From the NCBI GenBank assembly GCA_031255955.1, contig JAIRRO010000006.1, positions 1-6,046 of the forward strand: a stretch of 6,046 nt of DNA. Direction: 5' to 3'. The translations under genes were made by a program, and so were the position numbers. The DNA is from Oscillospiraceae bacterium. Its GTDB lineage: Bacteria > Bacillota > Clostridia > Oscillospirales > Oscillospiraceae. This document shows, piece by piece, positions 1 to 4,829 of this stretch. The number at the start of each line of letters is the position of its first letter. The stretch's first letter is position 1. Below the pieces are notes generated by a model that ran no database searches, was not told the origin of the DNA, and was given only the letters and a program-made list of their open reading frames with translations.

Positions 1-134
1 GCGAAGCTATGCGCTGGGCGAACGCTGCGGGACTCATCACCGGACGCACAGAGACAACGCTCGCGCCCAAAGGCACCGCGAGCCGCGCGGAGGCGGCAAC
101 GCTGCTGCAGCGGTATATGCAGAACGCGGGGTGA
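1..134 (+). CDS. C-terminal end of an S-layer-homology (SLH) domain protein (5' partial)
   Basis: Only the last 43 residues are visible, read in the frame beginning at base 3 and ending at TGA 132-134. They match the second half of an SLH repeat: an AMRWANAAGLITG stretch, then a TLAPKGTASRAEAATLLQRY stretch, ending seven residues from the repeat core. SLH domains usually occur in sets of three and bind exported proteins non-covalently to pyruvylated secondary cell wall polymers. A terminal SLH repeat at the extreme C terminus therefore suggests a cell-surface protein whose functional domain lies upstream, outside the window. What that domain does cannot be seen. The gene converges on the thiolase gene, whose stop lies 95 bases away on the other strand. 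No T-rich terminator follows it on the + strand, only GC-rich inverted repeats. Confidence 0.85.
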   Translation, partial: EAMRWANAAGLITGRTETTLAPKGTASRAEAATLLQRYMQNAG

Positions 135-136
135 TA

Positions 137-183
137 GCCGCCACGCAGGGCGGCGGTTGCATTATGTGCGGCAGCCGCCGCAC
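137..183. repeat. Two short GC-rich inverted repeats after the SLH gene
   Basis: GCCGCC (137-142) pairs with GGCGGC (149-154) across a 6-base loop. GTGCGGC (166-172) pairs with GCCGCAC (177-183) across a 4-base loop. Neither is followed on the + strand by a run of T, so neither is a convincing intrinsic terminator. They may still stabilise the 3' end of the SLH transcript. Confidence 0.35.
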
Positions 184-185
184 GC

Positions 186-214
186 AAAAAGGGGGCGCGA
201 TTTATCGCGCCCCC
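186..214 (-). terminator. Intrinsic terminator of the thiolase gene
   Basis: A perfect 10-bp stem, GGGGGCGCGA (191-200) with TCGCGCCCCC (205-214), closes a 4-base loop. Read on the minus strand it is followed by TTTTT (190 to 186), the U-tract of a Rho-independent terminator. It starts about 15 bases past the thiolase stop codon (TAA, 232-230). On the + strand the hairpin is followed by AAAA, so it should work mainly in the thiolase direction. Confidence 0.9.
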
Positions 215-229
215 AAAACATTCTGCGTT

Positions 230-1414
230 TTATACTTTTTCCCAAATAGTCGCAACCCCCATGCCGCCGCCGATGCAGAGCGTTGCCAGCCCGGTTTTTA
301 CATCAGGGCGCTTTTGCATCTCGTGTATCAGTGTCACGATGATGCGCGCGCCGGAGGCGCCGACAGGGTGTCCCAACGCCAGCGCGCCGCCGTTGACATT
401 CACCCTTGCCATATCAAAGCCTAAATCCCGCGCGACGGCGATGGACTGCGCGGCGAAGGCTTCATTAGCCTCAATCAAATCGATGCCGCCCATTTCAAGC
501 CCGGCTTTTTGCAGAGCCTCGCGAGAGGCGGGGATGGGACCCGTGCCCATAATCTTCGGATCAACGCCGCCGTGACCCCATGAAACAAGCTTCGCCAACG
601 GCTTCAGTCCGAATTTCTTAACAGCGTCCTCAGAGGCTAAGATAACCGCAGCCGCGCCGTCATTGATGCCGGAGGAATTGCCCGCCGTGACGCGACCGCC
701 GTCCGGCTTAAACGCGGGGCGCAGCTTGGCAAGTGCTTCCGCGCTGGTGTCTGCGCGGGGGAACTCGTCCGTCTTAAAGTCAACAGTTTCGCGCTTAACC
801 TTCACGGGGACGGGGACAATTTCGTCATCGAACCTGCCGGAGGCTTGCGCCGCGGCGGTTTTCTGCTGAGAGGACAGCGCAAATGCGTCAAGCTCCTCGC
901 GGGTAATGCTCCACTCGTCGCAGATGTTTTCAGCCGTGATGCCCATATGATAATCGTTATAGGCGTCCCAAAGACCGTCGTTCACCATCGTGTCGATGAT
1001 TTTTTCGTTGCCCATACGCGCACCGTAACGCGCCGTGGGTATGGCATAGGGTGCGGCGGACATATTCTCCGCGCCGCCGGCAAGGATAATATCCGCGTCG
1101 CCGGAGGCAATAGCGCGCGCCGCTTCTATGACAGCCTTCATTCCGGAGCCGCAGACCATACCGACGGTGTACGCCGGAACCTCATACGGAATCCCCGCGC
1201 CGATGGCGATTTGCCGCGCGACGTTCTGCCCCAAGCCTGCCGTTAAGATGCAGCCGAAGATAACCTCGCAGAGATTCTCAGGCTTCAGCCCCGCGCGCTC
1301 CAGAGCCGCACCGGCGACGATGGAACCGAGCTTTGCCGCCGGAACGTCCTTTAACGAGCCGCCGAAGCTGCCTATCGCTGTGCGGCACGCGCTGACAAGA
1401 TAGATGTTTTTCAT
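230..1414 (-). CDS. thlA: Acetyl-CoA C-acetyltransferase (thiolase), clostridial ThlA/AtoB type
   Basis: This 394-residue cytosolic enzyme condenses two acetyl-CoA to acetoacetyl-CoA and CoA, or cleaves it in reverse. That step feeds butyrate, butanol or 3-hydroxybutyryl-CoA routes in clostridia. Length and sequence follow clostridial ThlA (about 392 residues) almost end to end. The nucleophile Cys88 lies in VCGSG, the NEAFAAQ motif at 317-323, the base His349 in GHPVGASG, and the second catalytic Cys380 in CIGGG. The substrate-binding loop DGLWDAYNDYHMG lies at 147-159. The start was set at 1414 because MKNIYLVSACRTAIG is the family N terminus and AAAGGA lies 12 bases upstream. The open frame runs 28 codons further to 1498, but that ATG falls inside the predicted promoter and has no ribosome binding site. 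An ATG at 1426 abuts the AGGA with no spacing. It appears to be a single-gene unit with its own promoter and terminator. Tyr77 and Lys287 differ from the C. acetobutylicum enzyme (see findings). Which pathway it serves here is not shown by the neighbours. Confidence 0.96.
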   Translation of the reverse strand: MKNIYLVSACRTAIGSFGGSLKDVPAAKLGSIVAGAALERAGLKPENLCEVIFGCILTAGLGQNVARQIAIGAGIPYEVPAYTVGMVCGSGMKAVIEAARAIASGDADIILAGGAENMSAAPYAIPTARYGARMGNEKIIDTMVNDGLWDAYNDYHMGITAENICDEWSITREELDAFALSSQQKTAAAQASGRFDDEIVPVPVKVKRETVDFKTDEFPRADTSAEALAKLRPAFKPDGGRVTAGNSSGINDGAAAVILASEDAVKKFGLKPLAKLVSWGHGGVDPKIMGTGPIPASREALQKAGLEMGGIDLIEANEAFAAQSIAVARDLGFDMARVNVNGGALALGHPVGASGARIIVTLIHEMQKRPDVKTGLATLCIGGGMGVATIWEKV

Positions 1415-1426
1415 TTTGAGTGTCAT

Positions 1427-1433
1427 TCCTTTC
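1427..1433 (-). promoter_or_regulatory. Ribosome binding site of the thiolase gene
   Basis: On the minus strand GAAAGGA lies just before ATGACACTCAAAATG. Spacing to the second ATG (1414) is 12 bases, long but usable. Spacing to the first ATG (1426) is zero. This and family alignment favour 1414. Confidence 0.65.
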
Positions 1434-1486
1434 AAAATTACCTTTCTCAGGTGTCGATGTAATTGCGTTTGCACGCCTTGATATAA

Positions 1487-1515
1487 ATTGTATATCACCG
1501 ACGCCGAAAAGTCAA
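1487..1515 (-). promoter_or_regulatory. Sigma-A-type promoter of the thiolase gene
   Basis: On the minus strand, TTGACT (1515-1510, 5 of 6 to consensus) and TACAAT (1492-1487, 5 of 6) are separated by exactly 17 bases. This predicts a transcript start near 1480 and a leader of about 65 bases. The upstream side of the -35 is an A/T tract shared with the divergent promoter. Confidence 0.7.
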
Positions 1516-1525
1516 AAAATTTTTA

Positions 1526-1554
1526 TTGACAAGGCAGCCGAGGAATGATATTAT
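1526..1554 (+). promoter_or_regulatory. Sigma-A-type promoter of the TPP riboswitch-thiT transcript
   Basis: A perfect TTGACA -35 (1526-1531) and a TATTAT -10 (1549-1554) are separated by 17 bases. A TGA immediately before the -10 gives an extended -10 element. Transcription should begin near G1561, right at the base of the riboswitch. This is the strongest promoter in the window by eye. Confidence 0.85.
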
Positions 1555-1556
1555 AG

Positions 1557-1666
1557 AAGCGACAAAGGGGCGCCGGATGCTTTTCCGGCTGAGATGGGGT
1601 TAATTGCGACCCCGAACCCTCGAACCTGATCCGGGTAATGCCGGCGTAGGAAACATACAGTCGCTT
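1557..1666 (+). ncRNA. TPP (thiamine pyrophosphate) riboswitch aptamer, THI element
   Basis: The conserved TPP-aptamer landmarks occur in order. GGGG of P2 (1567-1570) is followed by a P3 stem of GCCGGA paired with TCCGGC. Then come CTGAGA (1589-1594), a small variable helix GGGGT/ACCCC (1596-1600 with 1609-1613), and the P2 return strand CCCT (1617-1620). GAACCTGATC (1622-1631) and the P4/P5 part ending GGCGTAGGAAA (1643-1653) complete the core. P1 can form from AAGCGAC (1557-1563) and GTCGCTT (1660-1666), although the predicted transcript start near 1561 would leave only its inner pairs. TPP binding stabilises this fold and turns the downstream gene off in the usual bacterial arrangement. 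The gene that follows is a thiamine transporter, which supports the call independently. Confidence 0.96.
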
Positions 1667-1682
1667 TGCTTTGCGCAGTTTT

Positions 1683-1727
1683 CGCGCCGTGTTGCCGTAT
1701 TTAATTTCGGGTACTCGGCGCGTTTTT
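1683..1727 (+). terminator. Riboswitch expression-platform terminator upstream of thiT
   Basis: CGCGCCG (1683-1689) pairs with CGGCGCG (1716-1722) and is followed directly by TTTTT (1723-1727). The 26-base interior can extend the helix imperfectly: GT 1691-1692 with AC 1713-1714, then CCG 1695-1697 with CGG 1708-1710. It sits 16 bases past the aptamer and 51 bases before thiT. That is where a TPP-triggered premature terminator is expected. A possible antiterminator is CGGCG (1642-1646) in the aptamer pairing with CGCCG (1685-1689), which is inference. Confidence 0.8.
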
Positions 1728-1764
1728 ATGTGCCGTTCGGGTCAGGTGAATACTATTTACACAT

Positions 1765-1770
1765 GGAGGA
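1765..1770 (+). promoter_or_regulatory. Ribosome binding site of thiT
   Basis: GGAGGA lies 8 bases before ATG 1779. It fixes the start, because the open frame continues upstream to 1671 through the riboswitch terminator, which is not coding. Confidence 0.9.
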
Positions 1771-1778
1771 ACAAGCAA

Positions 1779-2396
1779 ATGAAATCACCAGCAGAAATGT
1801 CCCGCGCACATATCTTAGTGGAGTGCGCCTTGATGGTCGCGATATCAGTCGCGCTGTCGCTGATACCCGGTATTTCCATGCCGTTTGGCGGGACGGTATC
1901 GTGGTTTGCGACGCTGCCGATTATCATCGTCAGTCTGCGGCACAACGCAAAATGGGGGGTGCTGACAGCGCTGGTATACAGCCTGACGCAGCTGTTTTTC
2001 GGGATGTCCAGCGTTGTGGCTGTACCGGCGGAGACAGTGGGCGCGATGATACTCTGCGCGCTGCTGGATTATGTCGTAGCCTTTACGGCGATAGGGCTGA
2101 CGGGCGCCGTCGCGCGCAAAATCGGCGCCGGAACGGCGGCATTGATGGCGGGCATAGCCATTACAGGACTTGTGCGTCTGCTGTGCAGCTTTTTATCAGG
2201 CATACTCATATGGGGCGCATACGCGCCGGAGGACACAAGCGTTTGGGTGTATTCGCTCAGCTATAACGCGTCGTGGTGCGTTCCCGACGTGATAGTGGTG
2301 CTTGTCGGCGCGGCGCTGTTATCCCGCGTCAGGCAGCTTGACTTAATGCCGCGGCGGGCGACGGAAACCGGGGACAACGCCGCTCGACACGGATAG
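1779..2396 (+). CDS. thiT: Energy-coupling factor thiamine transporter S component ThiT (YuaJ family)
   Basis: ThiT is the integral membrane substrate-capture subunit of an ECF transporter. It binds thiamine outside the cell and works with the shared EcfA1/EcfA2/EcfT module, whose genes are not here. The product is 205 residues, slightly longer than usual (about 180-195) because of a hydrophilic tail after about residue 185. Hydrophobic segments lie near 14-31, 41-54, 59-75, 85-109, 115-136 and 168-183, fitting the six helices of S components. Family signatures are LVECALMVAISVALSLIP near the N terminus, LDYVVAFTAIGLTG at 96-109, and SGILIWGAYAPE (140-151) followed by VYSLSYN (157-163). The last part carries the aromatic and Asn residues typical of the thiamine pocket in this family. 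The start is set by GGAGGA 8 bases upstream. The upstream TPP riboswitch independently indicates a thiamine-related gene, so expression should fall when TPP is plentiful. It is a single-gene unit with its own promoter and terminator. Confidence 0.95.
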   Translation: MKSPAEMSRAHILVECALMVAISVALSLIPGISMPFGGTVSWFATLPIIIVSLRHNAKWGVLTALVYSLTQLFFGMSSVVAVPAETVGAMILCALLDYVVAFTAIGLTGAVARKIGAGTAALMAGIAITGLVRLLCSFLSGILIWGAYAPEDTSVWVYSLSYNASWCVPDVIVVLVGAALLSRVRQLDLMPRRATETGDNAARHG

Positions 2397-2430
2397 CGAA
2401 AAAGCGCGCAAAACGATAAAAAACGCCTGA

Positions 2431-2460
2431 AAAGCAAGGGGGATACCCCTTGCTTTTTTT
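2431..2460 (+). terminator. Intrinsic terminator of thiT
   Basis: An 11-bp perfect stem, AAAGCAAGGGG (2431-2441) with CCCCTTGCTTT (2446-2456), closes a GATA loop and runs into a T tract to 2460. An outer GCGCGC pair (2404-2409 with 2461-2466) could lengthen the structure. It begins 34 bases after the thiT stop and separates thiT from the ABC operon. Confidence 0.93.
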
Positions 2461-2514
2461 GCGCGCGAAAATGGTTACCCCACGCAATATCTTTAGAATT
2501 AATGAATTATTTTA

Positions 2515-2530
2515 TAAAGTCGTGACTTTA
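2515..2530. promoter_or_regulatory. Operator-like palindrome over the -35 region of the ABC operon
   Basis: TAAAGTCGTGACTTTA is an inverted repeat with two perfect 7-bp arms (2515-2521 and 2524-2530) around a GT centre. It overlaps the proposed -35 GTGACT (2522-2527). A dimeric repressor bound here would block the promoter. The regulator is not identified. Confidence 0.55.
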
Positions 2531-2550
2531 GCACAAAGCCGTGATATTAT
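2522..2550 (+). promoter_or_regulatory. Probable promoter of the ABC transporter operon
   Basis: GTGACT (2522-2527, 4 of 6 to the -35 consensus) and TATTAT (2545-2550) are 17 bases apart, with TGA before the -10 as an extended element. A perfect TATAAT also overlaps at 2548-2553 but has a poorer -35 partner. Transcription would start near 2557-2560, giving a leader of about 110 bases. A weak -35 with an extended -10 fits a regulated promoter. Confidence 0.6.
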
Positions 2551-2558
2551 AATTCACG
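2540..2558. promoter_or_regulatory. Second operator-like inverted repeat, over the -10
   Basis: CGTGA (2540-2544) and TCACG (2554-2558) flank the 9-base AT core that contains the -10. The half-site resembles the upstream palindrome: CGTGACTTTA (2521-2530) and CGTGATATTA (2540-2549) agree at 8 of 10 positions, 19 bases apart. Confidence 0.45.
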
Positions 2559-2652
2559 TCTCTTAGTTAATCTGCTCCGAAATGTGGGAAATGCGAAAAT
2601 ATGGGAAATATGGAAAAAGGAGCGCAGCCTGTTTTGGGCAATATTTTTTAGA

Positions 2653-2663
2653 AAAGGCGGTGA
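2653..2663 (+). promoter_or_regulatory. Ribosome binding site that decides the TTG start of the ATPase
   Basis: AAAGGCGGTGA matches the ideal AAAGGAGGTGA at 10 of 11 positions. Its GGCGG core ends 7 bases before TTG 2668. The open frame extends upstream to GTG 2584, but nothing there resembles a ribosome binding site. Confidence 0.85.
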
Positions 2664-2667
2664 AGGT

Positions 2668-3963
2668 TTGGCGAGCATCACATTAAAAGACGTAGCAAAG
2701 GTCTACCCCGGAGGCGGCGGAACCCGTGCTGTGGATAATTTCAATCTTGAAATTGCGGACAGGGAATTCGTCGTTATCGTCGGTCCGTCCGGCTGCGGAA
2801 AGTCATCGACAATGCGGATGATAGCCGGGCTGGAGGACATCACAGAGGGGAAGGCGTACATCGGAGACACGCTTGTCAACAACGTACCCCCGAAAAACAG
2901 GAATATCGCAATGGTATTCCAAAGCTACGCGCTGTACCCGCATATGTCGGTGTACAAAAATATGGCGTTTGCCATGAAAATGCGTCACGTAAAAAAGGCG
3001 GAGATAGACGTCCGCGTGCGGGAGACAGCTGAAATGCTGGGCATCACACATCTGCTGGGACGCAAGCCGCGCGCGCTGTCCGGCGGCGAATCTCAGCGCG
3101 TCGCGCTGGGGCGCGCGATGGTGCGTAATCCGGAGGTCTTTTTGCTTGACGAGCCGCTTTCCAACCTTGACGCAAAGCTCCGCACGGATATGCGCGCGGA
3201 AATCGTAAAGCTGCACAAGAAGCTGGAAACCACGTTCATCTACGTCACGCATGACCAGACAGAGGCGATGACGATGGGCGATCGCATCGTGCTTATGAAT
3301 CACGGGCGCATAGTTCAGGTGGACAGTCCGAAGGATATTTACGACTATCCCGTTAATGTGTTCGCAGCGGGCTTCATCGGTTCGCCGCGGATGAACTTTG
3401 CCGATTGCGAGATAATCGAGCGCGGCGGAGAATATTTCGCAAAGCTCGGCGAGGGCGGAGAGCATTTAATCTCTCTGACGGGTGTAAATGCCTCGCGTCC
3501 GGAGCTGGCTGCCTTAACCGGGCGCCGCGTGACCTTTGGCATACGTCCGGAGCATTTGGGCGTCACGGCGGAGATGGACGACACGGAAAGCCGCTTCGGC
3601 GGGGGTACGGCGGACATCGTTGAGGCGCTGGGCGCGGAGACGAATATTTACGTCGATTTCCCCGGCGGCTTGCGCTTCATCGTGCGCGAGTTTAACGACA
3701 AGCCTGTCGCGCGGGGGCAGCGGATAAGCGTTGACATTCAGCCCGGAAAGATACATATCTTTGATACGGAAACGGGCGAGGCAGTAACAGGTCGCCGCCG
3801 CCACGGGGCGCCGCCTGCCACTGAAAAAGCCGCGCCGCCCGCAGTGAAGACCGGCGACGCGCCGACGGACATCAGCTCCGGGAATGACACAGAGCTTGCC
3901 GATCAAATCGCGGCGGGCGTCGCGGACGCCATTGCGGAAGCCGACGGCGGTGATGACGCATGA
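2668..3963 (+). CDS. ABC importer ATP-binding protein, UgpC/MsmX/MalK type (CUT1 family)
   Basis: This is the cytoplasmic ATPase that drives uptake through the two permeases encoded next. The TTG start gives 431 residues beginning MASITLKDVAKVYPGG, the usual start of the family. Motifs are Walker A GPSGCGKSS (39-47), Q-loop Gln85, signature LSGGESQRVALGRA (137-150), Walker B VFLLDE (157-162), D-loop SNLDAKLR (165-172) and switch His195 in THDQTEAM. All catalytic residues are present. A TOBE/regulatory region follows, with GFIGSPRMNF (235-244) and GIRPEH (291-296), as in MalK-like proteins. The domain ends near residue 365. A further 55 or so residues form an Ala/Pro/Asp-rich tail ending in GGDDA, so the protein is longer than the usual 360-375. 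Its stop overlaps the next start (ATGA). Family members energise uptake of oligosaccharides, glycerol-3-phosphate and related compounds. The substrate here cannot be read from the ATPase. Confidence 0.96.
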   Translation: MASITLKDVAKVYPGGGGTRAVDNFNLEIADREFVVIVGPSGCGKSSTMRMIAGLEDITEGKAYIGDTLVNNVPPKNRNIAMVFQSYALYPHMSVYKNMAFAMKMRHVKKAEIDVRVRETAEMLGITHLLGRKPRALSGGESQRVALGRAMVRNPEVFLLDEPLSNLDAKLRTDMRAEIVKLHKKLETTFIYVTHDQTEAMTMGDRIVLMNHGRIVQVDSPKDIYDYPVNVFAAGFIGSPRMNFADCEIIERGGEYFAKLGEGGEHLISLTGVNASRPELAALTGRRVTFGIRPEHLGVTAEMDDTESRFGGGTADIVEALGAETNIYVDFPGGLRFIVREFNDKPVARGQRISVDIQPGKIHIFDTETGEAVTGRRRHGAPPATEKAAPPAVKTGDAPTDISSGNDTELADQIAAGVADAIAEADGGDDA

Positions 3964-4829
3964 GAGAGTCAACGCGCGCGGAGAAGCTAATCTCCATGTG
4001 CTATCTTCTGCCGAGCTTTGTCGGCGTGATGGTGTTTTTCGTGGCGCCCTTCGCGCAGATAATCCGCTATGCCCTTGTGGATAACCCGATAGCGAACAAT
4101 TTCGTCGGTATCGAGAATTTCATCAAGGTGTTTGAAAACAGCGCGTTCCGGCGCGCGGCGGGCAACACGGCGCGCTTTTCCGTGATGGCGGTGCCGCTTG
4201 CCGTGGCGCTGTCTCTGCTGCTGGCGATGCTGCTGGAGGCGCAAATTCCGGGAAAAAGCAAGTTCAGAACATTTTTCCTCAGCCCGATGATGGTTCCGGT
4301 GGCGTCAATCGTGCTTATCTGGCAGGTGATTTTCGACTATAACGGGGCGCTTAACGGTGTGCTGGCAAGCATCGGCGTCACGCCGTTCGACTGGATGAAA
4401 AGCGACTACAGCCACGTGATTATCGTCGTGCTGTTCCTGTGGAAAAACCTTGGCTACAATATGATTTTATTCATGGCGGCGCTCAGCAATATCCCAAAGG
4501 CGCTGCTTGAGGCGGCGGCGGTGGACGGGGCGTCCGCGCTTCGGCGTTTTTGGCAGATAAAATTCAGGTTTTTGACGCCGACGCTGCTGTTCGTCACGAT
4601 TCTTTCGCTTATCAACTCCTTCAAGGTTTTCCGCGAGGTGTATCTGCTGACCGGCGACTATCCGTATGAAGACCTTTATCTGCTGCAGCACTTTATGAAC
4701 AACACGTTTAAGAGCTTGGATTATCAGAAGCTTTCCGCGGCGGCGATTATAATGGGGCTATTTATGGCGCTTATCATCGGAATATTGTTCATCGTCGAGG
4801 GACGATTGGGAAAGGATGTGGAGCAATGA
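3960..4829 (+). CDS. ABC importer permease 1, MalF/UgpA type (CUT1 family)
   Basis: This is an integral membrane subunit forming half of the transport channel. Its 289 residues hold about six hydrophobic segments, near 12-34, 72-94, 103-125, 152-173, 207-229 and 258-279. The binding-protein-dependent permease (EAA) loop is at 184-206: EAAAVDG, then an Ile, then FLTP in place of the usual LP. This loop docks on the ATPase. SPMMVPVASIVLIWQVIFD (108-126) and the NLGYNMILFMAALSNIPK run (163-180) are typical of sugar permeases of the MalF/UgpA/LacF group. The ATG overlaps the ATPase stop by four bases, with GGCGGTGA just upstream, so translation is probably coupled. MalF itself has an extra N-terminal part that is absent here, so UgpA/MsmF-type is the closer description. 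The substrate is not evident. Confidence 0.95.
   Translation: MRESTRAEKLISMCYLLPSFVGVMVFFVAPFAQIIRYALVDNPIANNFVGIENFIKVFENSAFRRAAGNTARFSVMAVPLAVALSLLLAMLLEAQIPGKSKFRTFFLSPMMVPVASIVLIWQVIFDYNGALNGVLASIGVTPFDWMKSDYSHVIIVVLFLWKNLGYNMILFMAALSNIPKALLEAAAVDGASALRRFWQIKFRFLTPTLLFVTILSLINSFKVFREVYLLTGDYPYEDLYLLQHFMNNTFKSLDYQKLSAAAIIMGLFMALIIGILFIVEGRLGKDVEQ

Noticed and set aside
137..160. Possible terminator of the SLH gene
   Set aside because: The hairpin is followed by GGTTGCATTATG rather than a T run, so it is recorded only as an inverted repeat.
230..1498. Longer thiolase reading frame with 28 extra N-terminal residues
   Set aside because: The upstream start lies inside the predicted thiolase promoter, has no ribosome binding site, and the extra residues do not belong to the thiolase fold.
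1604..2266. 220-codon open frame overlapping the riboswitch and thiT
   Set aside because: It begins inside the aptamer, passes through the terminator, and is Arg/Gly/Asp-rich with no domain resemblance. It is a GC-driven shadow of thiT.
2628..2649. Attenuator-like hairpin GCCT/GGGC followed by a T run in the ABC operon leader
   Set aside because: The stem is only about 4 bp, too weak to call an intrinsic terminator.
2584..2667. N-terminal extension of the ATPase from GTG 2584
   Set aside because: No ribosome binding site there. The TTG at 2668 has a near-perfect one, and the family N terminus begins exactly at MASITLKDV.
2582..2686. Leader peptide of 34 codons in the ABC operon leader, overlapping the ATPase start
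   Set aside because: It has no ribosome binding site before its ATG and an unremarkable composition with no run of a regulatory amino acid. A nested 16-codon frame (2601-2651) also lacks one.
3076..3117. ABC signature LSGGE instead of LSGGQ as a sign of an unusual ATPase
   Set aside because: LSGGE occurs in other active importer ATPases such as the FbpC/PotA groups, and all other catalytic motifs are intact.
2803..3465. 220-codon minus-strand open frame inside the ATPase gene
   Set aside because: It is antisense to a fully conserved ATPase, His/Arg/Cys-rich, and without ribosome binding site or recognisable domain.
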